A DNA stretch of 39,361 nt from assembly GCA_017545905.1 (NCBI GenBank), contig JAFWXL010000022.1:1-39361 (forward strand), in the 5' to 3' direction. A program made the translations under genes and the position numbers. Under the pieces are notes generated by a model. That model was not told the DNA's origin and did not search any database. It saw only the letters and a program-made list of their open reading frames with translations. Source of the stretch: Clostridia bacterium (GTDB lineage: Bacteria; Bacillota; Clostridia; Christensenellales; Aristaeellaceae). Shown here piece after piece: positions 8,779 through 16,448 of this stretch (its first letter is position 1; each line of letters opens with the position of its first letter).

Positions 8779-9738
8779 TTATTCCTCTCTCAAGAAGTCA
8801 ATGACTTTGTTGATATAGTCGCCCAGCACCCCGTCGTGCGAGCTGTAGAGCTCGTGCTTCGCATCAAACCTGACCAGCTTTCCGTCGGGCACCCTCCCGA
8901 TGAATTTCTCCTGCGCGTTCAGGTCCACGATGCTGTCCTGAATCGCCTGGCAGAGCATCACCGGCACGCGGATCATCTGCGCGCGGTGCAGCAGCGGCTC
9001 AGTCACGCCGGCCGCCTCACGGATCCAGCTGTATGTCGGGCTGCAGTTCTGCAGCTCCGCACGGGCAACGCGCTTTCTCTGGTAATAATCAAAGCGCACG
9101 CGGGAAGTCATGTGCGAGGTCTCGTACTTTTCGCGCTCAGGATCAAACGGCTTGCCCACAAACGCGCGCTCCTTGCCCTTGCCCATCGCGCAGTACATGC
9201 GGCCCAGCGCAAGCGCGCCAAGGCGCGGCAGAGGCTTGGTAATCGGCGCGATCATCGGCGCATTGAGCACCGCGCGGCAGAACCACTCCGGATGCTCAAT
9301 CAGCGCAAACGCCGCCACAGCGCCGCCCATCGAATGGCCAAAGAGGCACAGCTTCTTATCGCCCATGCGCGGATAGACGATCTGATCCATGAATTCTTCC
9401 AGATCACGCAGATAATCGGAGAACCTGTCCACGTGCGTGACAGAGAGATCCTCCACCTCGCGCACAGACTTGCCGTGACCGCGCTGATCCATGGAAAACA
9501 CGCTGAAGCCGTTCTGCACAAAATACCACGCCAGCTCGCGGAATTTCTCCGCGCACTCCGTATAGCCGTGCACGATGACCACAGCCCGCTGCGCGTCATA
9601 ACGGTTATAAATCTCGCAGTGCAGCGCGCCGCCGGAGGAAAGAGGCATGTCGATCTCCTCTCTCATCGCAGCCAGGCCCGGCTCCACAACCTTTTGCATC
9701 AGTTCTTCGTACTGCCCTTCACGGATGATCTTGACCAT
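8779..9738 (-). CDS. Alpha/beta hydrolase, lysophospholipase-like
   Basis: A 319-residue serine hydrolase of the Hydrolase_4 (monoacylglycerol lipase/lysophospholipase) group. The nucleophile elbow is GHSMGG with Ser136; the likely acid is Asp268 (QAIQDSIVD) and the base His295 (DAKHELYS). HGYTECAEKF near residue 57 forms the oxyanion region, and MDQRGHGKS is the second family hallmark. No signal peptide, so it acts in the cytoplasm or at the inner membrane face, probably on lipid or other carboxyl esters. First gene of a pair with the oxidoreductase; AGGAGG precedes the ATG. A shared pathway for the two is possible but not shown. Confidence 0.9.
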   Translation of the reverse strand: MVKIIREGQYEELMQKVVEPGLAAMREEIDMPLSSGGALHCEIYNRYDAQRAVVIVHGYTECAEKFRELAWYFVQNGFSVFSMDQRGHGKSVREVEDLSVTHVDRFSDYLRDLEEFMDQIVYPRMGDKKLCLFGHSMGGAVAAFALIEHPEWFCRAVLNAPMIAPITKPLPRLGALALGRMYCAMGKGKERAFVGKPFDPEREKYETSHMTSRVRFDYYQRKRVARAELQNCSPTYSWIREAAGVTEPLLHRAQMIRVPVMLCQAIQDSIVDLNAQEKFIGRVPDGKLVRFDAKHELYSSHDGVLGDYINKVIDFLREE

Positions 9739-9866
9739 TGCTGTTCCTTTCCTCCTGAGTTTGTCATGGAAATCTTTCTGCTGATTACCGGCCTCGTCGG
9801 ACAGGCACGAAGATGTGCAGCAGTTTGCCGATGATGCCGGTTTGTCGTATCTATCTCATTACAATC

Positions 9867-9895
9867 ATTATAGCGCAAAAAAGCCCCTCCTTCAA
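9867..9895 (-). promoter_or_regulatory. Promoter of the hydrolase operon, -35 in a terminator loop
   Basis: On the minus strand TTGAAG (9895-9890) and TATAAT (9872-9867) are 17 bp apart. The -35 box is the loop and first closing base of the terminator at 9884-9902; the spacer is the terminator's 3' arm plus its T-tract. Confidence 0.72.
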
Positions 9896-9902
9896 GGAGG
9901 GG
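9877..9902 (-). terminator. Terminator of the XRE/membrane-protein operon
   Basis: CCCCTCC (9884-9890) pairs with GGAGGGG (9896-9902) around a 5-nt loop; read on the minus strand it is followed by C and TTTTTT (9882-9877). It lies 24 bases past the stop codon of the membrane-protein gene. Confidence 0.92.
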
Positions 9903-9926
9903 TCCAATCATATTCCGCTCATCTTT

Positions 9927-10328
9927 TCAATACTTCCTGCGAAGAACGAAGCTGCTTCCAGCGTACAGCAGCATCACCAGACAGGCGCTTCTGGCCGCCA
10001 TCTGCGTCATCAGATCATCTCCGGAAAGCCTGAAGAACATGCTCGCCGCCGCAGCGATCATCACATAAGCATAACCTGCCCAGGCCCACGCTCTTCCTGA
10101 AATAAACCTGTTGCGCTCGTCCTTGGCTTCCACATCCACGCGTGCCTGATATGCCTCATCCGTCCTATAGCGGATATGGCGGATCATCTGAAGGACGCCA
10201 ACGACAAACAATGCTGTACCCATGCCGTTCCAGTAATCATCCGCCATGCCAGCATAATACGCCCCCATCAGTGCCGCGCCGATCACAATCCAGCAGATGC
10301 TGGCGATCATTCTCTTTTTGCTGTTCAT
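9927..10328 (-). CDS. Small membrane protein paired with XRE regulator
   Basis: A 133-residue protein with four predicted membrane helices arranged as two pairs, separated by a charged segment (about 55-75, RYRTDEAYQARVDVEAKDER). Proteins of this type (DUF2178-like) are often encoded directly after a small XRE-family regulator in Firmicutes and archaea; their function is unknown. Here it follows the regulator by 11 bases, with GGGAGGA before its ATG, and a strong terminator ends the two-gene operon. The DUF name is from resemblance and genomic pairing only. Confidence 0.82.
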   Translation of the reverse strand: MNSKKRMIASICWIVIGAALMGAYYAGMADDYWNGMGTALFVVGVLQMIRHIRYRTDEAYQARVDVEAKDERNRFISGRAWAWAGYAYVMIAAAASMFFRLSGDDLMTQMAARSACLVMLLYAGSSFVLRRKY

Positions 10329-10339
10329 AAAGTCCTCCC

Positions 10340-10543
10340 TTATGCCTGTTCGTCTGAATCATCAAAGATCGCCTCAATCGGCATGCCAAAGTACCGCGAC
10401 AGCCGGAACGCCAACGCAAGAGATGGGTTGTACTTCCCCTTCTCCAGCGAGATCACCGTCTGCCGCGACACGCCAAGCGCCTGTGCCAGATCCTCCTGGC
10501 GGATTCCGCGCTGTCTGCGCAGCTCTTCCAGTCTGTTTTTCAT
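10340..10543 (-). CDS. Small XRE-family transcriptional regulator
   Basis: A 67-residue single-domain Cro/C1-type helix-turn-helix protein. The DNA-binding core is [21 protein letters not shown] (16 to about 36) with the typical [16 protein letters not shown] helix after it, and there is no sensor domain. It leads an operon with the four-helix membrane protein, an arrangement suggesting that the membrane protein modulates or is controlled by the regulator. Two 23-bp direct repeats in its promoter are the likely autoregulatory operators. The ribosome binding site is GAGGTGA, about five bases before the ATG. Confidence 0.93.
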   Translation of the reverse strand: MKNRLEELRRQRGIRQEDLAQALGVSRQTVISLEKGKYNPSLALAFRLSRYFGMPIEAIFDDSDEQA

Positions 10544-10560
10544 ACGTCACCTCTTCAGGC

Positions 10561-10629
10561 AAAAGTCAAGCTTGCTTTACATTCATAGTATAAAACAAGC
10601 CCGCAGAAATGTCAAGCTCATTTTACATT
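10561..10629 (-). promoter_or_regulatory. Direct-repeat operator of the XRE operon
   Basis: Two 23-bp direct repeats on the minus strand (10629-10607 and 10583-10561, start to start 46 bp) share AATGTAAA, two or three variable bases, AGCTTGAC, one base, TTT. The first covers the -35 box, the second the transcription start, so binding to both would block initiation. Autoregulation by the adjacent XRE protein is inferred. Confidence 0.6.
10587..10615 (-). promoter_or_regulatory. Promoter of the XRE operon inside a terminator
   Basis: On the minus strand TTGACA (10615-10610) and TATACT (10592-10587) are 17 bp apart. The -35 lies at the loop/3'-arm junction of the nitroreductase terminator, and the spacer is that terminator's 3' arm and T-tract. 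Confidence 0.88.
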
Positions 10630-10640
10630 TCTGCAGGCTT
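10592..10640 (-). terminator. Terminator of the nitroreductase transcript
   Basis: A 15-bp stem with a single G-T/A-C type mismatch (10626-10640 with 10597-10611) and a 14-nt loop is followed on the minus strand by GTTTT. It starts 15 bases after the nitroreductase stop and ends the block that begins with valS or the glycan-type gene after it. Confidence 0.8.
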
Positions 10641-10654
10641 TATGTTTTATTGAA

Positions 10655-11404
10655 TTACTTGCCTTCGCACCATTCCTTGATCATCTGCGCGGCGGAGCGG
10701 CTCATCTCGCGGCTGAAATCGCAGTTCCACTTGCGCTTGGTGAACGCCATGATCCAGCGGTCAAAGCCCTCGTCATCCAGACCCTGACGCTCCTTGAGCA
10801 TGCGGATCATCTCATCCGCACCCTGCTCCTTCTTGTAGCAGTTCTCATGCACGACGTCTTCAAGATTGAAGCGCGGCGGCTTCTTGCGGTCGACCTGGCT
10901 CTGGGTCGGCTTTCCAAACACGGCCATCGCCACGGGCTTCACATACTCCGGCAAACCGAGGATCTCGCGCTGGGTGTCACAGTGTTCGATGATATCGCCG
11001 ATGTAGCAGGAGCCATAGCCCAGCGCGTCGGCGGCGACGACGGTCGCATGCGCGGCGATGATGGTATCGGCGGTGGCGAGCATGAAATCACCCTCGGCCG
11101 GGATGCGCAGCTCCTCGCCCAGATCCAGCGTCTTGAATACCTCGAACCAGCGGCGGTAATCCGCGCAGAAAACGAGCACCAGCGGCGCGGTCGCGATGAA
11201 CGGCTGGTTATCGCAGGACTTGGCGAGCGCCGCTTTCTTCTCCGGGTCGGTCACGTTGATGATCGTCCACAGGGTCATGTTGCCCGCGCTGGGCGCCTGA
11301 ACGGCGGCATTGAGAATCGTCTCTACGTCCTCGCGCGGCATCGGCTCCTGCACAAACTGGCGTACGCTCTTGCGCTCCATGAGCAGCTTGATGGTCTCAT
11401 TCAT
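10655..11404 (-). CDS. Nitroreductase-family flavoprotein
   Basis: A 249-residue FMN-dependent NAD(P)H oxidoreductase of the nitroreductase superfamily. Family features: the N-terminal ERKSVRQF flavin-phosphate motif, QAPSAGNMTLWTIINV, and ADALGYGSCYIGDI in the second half. The C-terminal 50 residues, with three Cys in the last 100 positions, are an extension of unknown role. The start ATG overlaps the rsmI stop by 8 bases (ATGAATGA), and GGAGGAAG inside the rsmI end serves as ribosome binding site, so translation is probably coupled. The natural electron acceptor is unknown. Confidence 0.9.
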   Translation of the reverse strand: MNETIKLLMERKSVRQFVQEPMPREDVETILNAAVQAPSAGNMTLWTIINVTDPEKKAALAKSCDNQPFIATAPLVLVFCADYRRWFEVFKTLDLGEELRIPAEGDFMLATADTIIAAHATVVAADALGYGSCYIGDIIEHCDTQREILGLPEYVKPVAMAVFGKPTQSQVDRKKPPRFNLEDVVHENCYKKEQGADEMIRMLKERQGLDDEGFDRWIMAFTKRKWNCDFSREMSRSAAQMIKEWCEGK

Positions 11405-12296
11405 CGCTTTCTTCCTCCTCAAATGTGTAATCAGCAATCAGGTCATCCAGAAAGCGCTGCACATTCGTGCGCGCCTTATAAACGTCGTTTCGCTTGTGTC
11501 CGCGTTCTGTCAGCGTCATTGCCGCCTGGCGCAGGTCAAAGCCGTTTAATAGTTCCTCAAAGAGCTGCGCTTCAAGGCTTGCGCTGCTGGCAGTCTCTTC
11601 CTCATCCAGCTGCACATCGCTCATATCCAGCACGAGGCAGTATTCGCCTTTCTCCGCTTTGGCATTACTCTCGAGCATTTCGAGCACCTCGTCGGCCGTG
11701 CCGCGGATGGTCTTTTCATAGAGCTTGGTCAGATCACAGCTGGCGGAGATCCGGCAGAGCGGCAGCGTCTCGGCAATCACGCGCACGAGCTCGATCACAC
11801 GGTGCGGGCTTTCATGCACCACGCCGATGGGATTCCCGCTGCGCTTCATGGAAATCAGCTTTTCGCGCAGCTCCTTCTTCTGCCGGGGCAGAAAGCCATA
11901 GAACGCAAACTCGCGCGTATCAAAGCCGCTGACAGAAAGCGCGCTGGCCATGGCCGTCGGGCCCGGCACGGCGAGCACCTCGATGCCCAGCGCCGCCGCC
12001 TCCCTCGCGAGCACGCTGCCCGGATCGCTGATACAGGGCGTACCCGCATCGGTCACCACCGCGACGTCCAGCTCCTCGTCAAGCATCCTCTGCGGCAGGG
12101 ACGAGGCGCGCGCCTCCTCGTTATGCTGATGATTGGACACGCACGGCGTATCAATCCCGAAATGATTGAGCAGCGCGCGCGTCACGCGCGTATCCTCCGC
12201 CGCAATCAGATCGACGCTTTTGAGCGTCTCGATTGCGCGCGGGGTCATGTCGCCCAGATTGCCGATCGGCGTGGCGACAACGTAAAGACGGGCCAT
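11397..12296 (-). CDS. rsmI: 16S rRNA 2'-O-ribose C1402 methyltransferase
   Basis: A 299-residue SAM-dependent methyltransferase of the tetrapyrrole-methylase fold. RsmI 2'-O-methylates C1402 in the 16S rRNA P-site region. Typical signatures: VATPIGNLGDMTPRAIETL at the N-terminus, AEDTRVTRALLNHFGI, the SAM-site VVTDAGTPCISDPG, and VPGPTA. AAAGGAG lies seven bases before the ATG. The gene directly upstream in the same direction is rsmH, whose product methylates N4 of the same nucleotide; repeat cluster R2 lies between. The acidic C-terminal tail (EEEESDE) overlaps the nitroreductase start. Confidence 0.96.
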   Translation of the reverse strand: MARLYVVATPIGNLGDMTPRAIETLKSVDLIAAEDTRVTRALLNHFGIDTPCVSNHQHNEEARASSLPQRMLDEELDVAVVTDAGTPCISDPGSVLAREAAALGIEVLAVPGPTAMASALSVSGFDTREFAFYGFLPRQKKELREKLISMKRSGNPIGVVHESPHRVIELVRVIAETLPLCRISASCDLTKLYEKTIRGTADEVLEMLESNAKAEKGEYCLVLDMSDVQLDEEETASSASLEAQLFEELLNGFDLRQAAMTLTERGHKRNDVYKARTNVQRFLDDLIADYTFEEEESDE

Positions 12297-12315
12297 AGAT
12301 TTCTCCTTTCAGGGG

Positions 12316-12480
12316 TACGCCGGGCTGCCGCCCGGACCTGCCTGAGGGATTTCATCCCTCAGACTCCCTTTTTCGCTTCGCGGCAGCTTTAAGATGTTTC
12401 CCTTCGCTGCGCATTGCGCAGCGAAATGGAGGGGTCTGGGGACAATGTCCCCAGGCGGGTTTGGGCGGCAGCCCAACGTC
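12316..12480. repeat. Intergenic repeat cluster R2, two inverted units
   Basis: Two complete units of the dispersed repeat face each other between rsmH and rsmI. R2a (12316-12390, plus orientation) has GGGCTGCCGCCC, then TGAGGGATTTCATCCCTCA, then TTTTTCGCTTCGCGG. R2b (12398-12480, minus orientation) has GGGCTGCCGCCC, TGGGGACATTGTCCCCA and a variant end TTCGCTGCGCAATGCGCAGCG. There is no gene in the gap. Confidence 0.85.
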
Positions 12481-12494
12481 CTCTCCCTCGTTCC

Positions 12495-13487
12495 TCACAG
12501 CTTCACGCAGCCGCGCAGCATCGCGCTGCGGCTTCTGGCATTCACGGCAATTTCTTCCTTGCTTGGCTTCACGCCGCCGCCGCCAAGCACCTTGACCACC
12601 GGCTTTTTGCCGCAGATGCACACGGGAATACGCGGCGGGCAGGTGCAGGGATTGGCCAGACGGCGGAATGTCTGCTTGACGATGCGATCCTCTAAGGAAT
12701 GGAACGTGATCACCGCCAGCTGACCGCCGGGATTCAGGAGATCCGCCATATCCTCCAGCGCGGTGTGCAGCGGCTCAAGCTCATCGTTGACCGCGATGCG
12801 CAGCGCCTGGAAGGTTCTGCGCGCACTGTGGCCGCTGTCCTGCATGCGGATTTTTTTGGGAATCGCCGCGTCCACGCAGGCCACCAGATCCGCCGTCGTT
12901 TCAAGCGGCTTCTTTGCGCGGTGCTCAAGGATGATCTCCGCAATGCGCACCGCCCATTTTTCCTCCGAATAATCGCGCAGAATCCGGATGATCTCCTCGC
13001 GAGGCCACATGTTCACAATCTCGCGCGCCGTAAGCATCTGATCCTGATCCATGCGCATATCCAGCGGCGCATCGGCATGATAGGAGAAGCCGCGTTCCGC
13101 GGTATCGAGCTGATAGGAGCTCACGCCCAGATCGATCATCATGCCGTCGATCTTCGTGACGCCGCGCGCGGCAAGCAGCTCTTTGACGTCGTGAAAATTA
13201 CCCTTGATCGCGGTAAAATTGCCCGCGCCGCCAAGGCGTGCTGTCGCAGCGGCAAGCGCGTCATTATCGCGGTCGATGCCGTAGAGATGGCCTGTGCCAT
13301 TCAGCCGGCGCAGAATTTCCGCACTGTGTCCGCCGCCGCCGAGCGTGCCGTCGACATAGACGCCGCCTTCGCGGACATTCAGCATATCGACAGTCTCCTC
13401 CAGCATGACGCTCAGATGCTTGAATTGCTCATCCTGCTGAGCCGCCATCTGGCTGTTTACCTGCTCGGTTTTTTTATCAAACGACAT
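12495..13487 (-). CDS. rsmH: 16S rRNA N4-C1402 methyltransferase
   Basis: A 330-residue SAM-dependent methyltransferase (MraW/RsmH) that methylates N4 of C1402 in 16S rRNA. Recognisable are HLSVMLEETVDML, the SAM loop VDGTLGGGGHSAEIL (about 45-59), MIDLGVSSYQLD, and the C-terminal VITFHSLEDRIVK. The N-terminus is about 20 residues longer than usual (a Gln/Lys-rich lead), but AAAGGAG directly supports this ATG. It overlaps the folC stop by 11 bases. It is outside its usual cell-wall/division cluster: no mraZ, ftsL or penicillin-binding protein is nearby. Confidence 0.97.
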   Translation of the reverse strand: MSFDKKTEQVNSQMAAQQDEQFKHLSVMLEETVDMLNVREGGVYVDGTLGGGGHSAEILRRLNGTGHLYGIDRDNDALAAATARLGGAGNFTAIKGNFHDVKELLAARGVTKIDGMMIDLGVSSYQLDTAERGFSYHADAPLDMRMDQDQMLTAREIVNMWPREEIIRILRDYSEEKWAVRIAEIILEHRAKKPLETTADLVACVDAAIPKKIRMQDSGHSARRTFQALRIAVNDELEPLHTALEDMADLLNPGGQLAVITFHSLEDRIVKQTFRRLANPCTCPPRIPVCICGKKPVVKVLGGGGVKPSKEEIAVNARSRSAMLRGCVKL

Positions 13488-14769
13488 TCCTAAACTCCTT
13501 TTCCTGCCGCAGCAGCGTCCGGATCTCTCCGATCAGATACAGCGATCCGGCACAGAGCACCGTGCCGTCGCTGCCTGCAAGTTCTCTGGCCTTTTGCAGC
13601 GCTTCTCTGGGATCAGCAACGGCATGAGCCTTCGCGCCCTGCCGTTCAAAAGCACAGGCCAGCTCCCCCGCCGCCATCGCACGCGGAATCGCCGGCTGCG
13701 CCGCCACCACGCAGGCTGCGCGCGGTGCAAGCATCGCCGTCATACAGGCAACATCCTTGTCCGCCATCATGCCGGTGAGCAGCACGGTCTTCTCTTTGGG
13801 CAGCCATGCATCCATATATGCGCAAAGCGCCTTCACGCCGGGCTCGTTATGCGCGCCATCCAGAATCACGCGGCCGAAATACTCGAGCCTGCCGGGCCAA
13901 TGGACGTCTGCCAGCGCCCGGCGGGTGTTTTCTTCCGTGATCCGGTCATAGCCGCGCTGTTTGAGCACAGAAAGCGCACCCAGCGCAGCCGCAGCATTAT
14001 CCGCCTGATGGCGGCCGATGAGAGACACGGTCAGGCTGCCGATCGTCCCCCCGATCATCTGCGCATCAAAAGTGACGCTGCGCGCCGTTTCGCACACATG
14101 CTGCACCCTCGGCTCAAGCACCGGGATATTCAGCTTCTTCGCCGCATCCAGCAGCACGGCGCGGACGCTCTCCTCCTGCCAGCCGAGCACGACGGGCGTA
14201 CCGGGTTTCATGATTCCGGCCTTCTCCATCGCAATCTGAGCGATGGTATCGCCCAGAAAGTGCATATGATCCATGCCCACGTTGGTGATCACGCTGACCA
14301 GCGGACGGATGATGTTCGTGGGATCGAGCCTTCCGCCGAGGCCGACTTCGATGATCGCGATATCGACGTTTTCCTGCGCGAACGCCATGAATGCGAGCAC
14401 CGTGCCCAGCTCAAACTCCGTAATGCAGAGGCCCTCTTCGCGGCAGTCTTCAATGACAGGCCAGACCTGCTCAACCAGCTGAGCGAGCTTTTCTCCTTCG
14501 AGGGGCGTACCGTTGATGCGGATGCGCTCATTGTATTTTTCGATATACGGCGAGGTATACAATCCCGTCCGATAGCCTGCCTCGCGCAGCGCGCGCTCGA
14601 GCATCGCGCAGGTAGATCCTTTGCCGTTCGTTCCGGCGACGTGCACCATCGCAAGGCGATCCTGCGCATTGCCAAGGCGCGCCATGACCGCGCGCATATT
14701 CGTCAGGCCCTCTTTCTTGCCGGAGGGATAGACGCTATGGATTCTTTCAATCGCTTCTGCTTCGGTCAT
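13477..14769 (-). CDS. folC: Folylpolyglutamate/dihydrofolate synthase
   Basis: A 430-residue Mur-ligase-type enzyme that adds glutamate to folates (and in many bacteria also makes dihydrofolate). The P-loop is GTNGKGST (46-53); further family motifs are TSPYIEKYNERIRING, ITEFELGTVLAF, EVGLGGRLDPTN, NVGMDHMHFLG and, at the domain boundary, WPGRLEYFGRVILDGAHNE. AGGAG lies about seven bases before the ATG. In many Firmicutes folC directly follows valS; here a glucosyltransferase-like membrane gene has come between them. The end overlaps rsmH. Confidence 0.96.
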   Translation of the reverse strand: MTEAEAIERIHSVYPSGKKEGLTNMRAVMARLGNAQDRLAMVHVAGTNGKGSTCAMLERALREAGYRTGLYTSPYIEKYNERIRINGTPLEGEKLAQLVEQVWPVIEDCREEGLCITEFELGTVLAFMAFAQENVDIAIIEVGLGGRLDPTNIIRPLVSVITNVGMDHMHFLGDTIAQIAMEKAGIMKPGTPVVLGWQEESVRAVLLDAAKKLNIPVLEPRVQHVCETARSVTFDAQMIGGTIGSLTVSLIGRHQADNAAAALGALSVLKQRGYDRITEENTRRALADVHWPGRLEYFGRVILDGAHNEPGVKALCAYMDAWLPKEKTVLLTGMMADKDVACMTAMLAPRAACVVAAQPAIPRAMAAGELACAFERQGAKAHAVADPREALQKARELAGSDGTVLCAGSLYLIGEIRTLLRQEKEFRNVV

Positions 14770-14804
14770 GCTCTTCTCCTGTACCGCTTTGCGCTTTTTC
14801 CGTC

Positions 14805-16394
14805 TTATCGTGTCTCATTGACCGGGCCGACCTTAACCACCAGCACGCCGTCGATCATTTCAATCGAACCCGCCTCAGGATAGATCGGCATCGCGTGCAC
14901 CTGCTCGCTTGTGACCATATCCCAGCGCGTCTGGCCGTCCACATAGATCACTTCGATGCCCATCATGTATTCCAGATAGGGTTCATAGAGCTTCCAGCTC
15001 TGAATCGGCGTGCTGCTGCCCATGCCCGTATAATCCCAGTATCGGACCTGTTCCACGCGCATCTTGGTCTGCCAGCCCAAATCACCGGCAAACAGCAGCG
15101 GCGTTTCGCCGCGCACATAGTCCTCGCGCTGTTCCAGCTGCGTCATGATCCGCGTCATGGCCGATGCGGTAAACCGGCTTTCCAGGTCCTTTTTCAGATA
15201 AATCTGATTGGCATGAACCACCTGCTGCCAGCAGCCTAGGCCGATGAAGGCCGTCAGCAGCATGCATACCGCGCGCCGTGCACGTACAGGCGTGTCCAGT
15301 TCATGTTCTGCCAGCAGCAGCGCAAGCAGATACGCCAGCATAAAAGCATACTGCATCAGATCATGCACATAGCCGTTGTTGGCGATCATGGCGATATCCA
15401 TGCCCACAGGCAGCAGCGCCAGCAGCACAAGAATCAAAACCGCCGAAAGGAGCGAAACTCGCCCGATGATCATCCTTGCAAACAGCAGAATCAAACCGCC
15501 GCCAAGCGTCAAAGCCGCCAGCACACTGATCGAAGATCCATGGCCAAAACGCTCATACAGCAGCGCATGCCCCACATCATGGTAGCTGCGCAGCAGGTTT
15601 TTAAGAAGATTGCCGCGCGTCTGCTCTTCCAGCGCATTTCCGATGCTGTTATAGCCGCCGGACGCAAGCTGCACGCCTGTCAAAGCACACATCACGCGTG
15701 CCACAAGCGCATAAATCAAAAGGCCTGCAAGAATCATGCCAATCGCTACGAAGCCGCGGAGAACCACCTTGCCCGGCCGCTCGCCTTCCAGCAGCGAAAG
15801 AATCGACGCAAATATCACCAGCACAACCGTCACCGACAGATAGCTGGCATAGATGCCCATGCACACACATACACACAGCGAACCCAGCGCCAGCAGCCAT
15901 GGCTTTTCTTCTCGCCAGCACCATGCTGCCGCCGCGCCCGCCAAAAGAGCGAGCATATCGCTGTCCAGATCATGAATAAACGTCGCAGCTGTCGTGAATA
16001 CCGCCGGATTGGCAATCAGAATGCCCGCTGTCAGAAAAACCGTCAGTCCTCTGCGCATACGGAACATGCGGGCGACAACATAGACCGTCAGTCCCAGAAA
16101 AAGCACGGAAAGCATGCCGATCATCCACGGCATCGACGTCGTTGTGCGCACAAGCTTCTGATAGATGGGAACCACAAACCGGCCCAGCGCAATCTTCCAC
16201 TGCACGCCGGTATAGCCCGATTCCAGTCTGGCGTCTGCATAGAATTCGGCCAGCGAATCATGCGAGACCATCAGCCTTGTGAACGCATACAGATGCGTCA
16301 TCCCCCAGATCATCGCAGCGGCCATCGCATAGATAAATATCTTTCTATCCAAGAGGCCGGCGTCTCTTTTTTCCAGTCTGTCCACTTCGCCCAT
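14805..16394 (-). CDS. Glucosyltransferase-like membrane protein (Glucos_trans_II type)
   Basis: A 529-residue polytopic protein with about ten membrane segments and a soluble C-terminal region of some 130 residues. It resembles the GtrII/Glucos_trans_II family (PF14264), whose members act with lipid-linked sugar donors to decorate surface glycans. Supporting features are the early extracytoplasmic loop with SHDSLAEFYADARLESGYTG and GRFVVPIYQ, and the TFIHDLDSDMLALL segment; acidic residues in such loops are the expected active site, but I cannot assign them. It lies between valS and folC after the valS terminator, with no clear promoter of its own. A glycosyl carrier and acceptor are not identifiable. 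Confidence 0.72.
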   Translation of the reverse strand: MGEVDRLEKRDAGLLDRKIFIYAMAAAMIWGMTHLYAFTRLMVSHDSLAEFYADARLESGYTGVQWKIALGRFVVPIYQKLVRTTTSMPWMIGMLSVLFLGLTVYVVARMFRMRRGLTVFLTAGILIANPAVFTTAATFIHDLDSDMLALLAGAAAAWCWREEKPWLLALGSLCVCVCMGIYASYLSVTVVLVIFASILSLLEGERPGKVVLRGFVAIGMILAGLLIYALVARVMCALTGVQLASGGYNSIGNALEEQTRGNLLKNLLRSYHDVGHALLYERFGHGSSISVLAALTLGGGLILLFARMIIGRVSLLSAVLILVLLALLPVGMDIAMIANNGYVHDLMQYAFMLAYLLALLLAEHELDTPVRARRAVCMLLTAFIGLGCWQQVVHANQIYLKKDLESRFTASAMTRIMTQLEQREDYVRGETPLLFAGDLGWQTKMRVEQVRYWDYTGMGSSTPIQSWKLYEPYLEYMMGIEVIYVDGQTRWDMVTSEQVHAMPIYPEAGSIEMIDGVLVVKVGPVNETR

Positions 16395-16412
16395 TCCTTC
16401 CCTGCGGTTTGC

Positions 16413-16440
16413 AAAAAGCGGACGGGAGAATCCGTCCGCT
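16413..16440 (-). terminator. Terminator after valS
   Basis: AGCGGACGG (16417-16425) pairs with CCGTCCGCT (16432-16440), 6-nt loop, followed on the minus strand by TTTTT. It begins nine bases past the valS stop codon; the T-tract is short, so some readthrough into the next genes is likely. Confidence 0.8.
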
Positions 16441-16448
16441 ATATTTTA

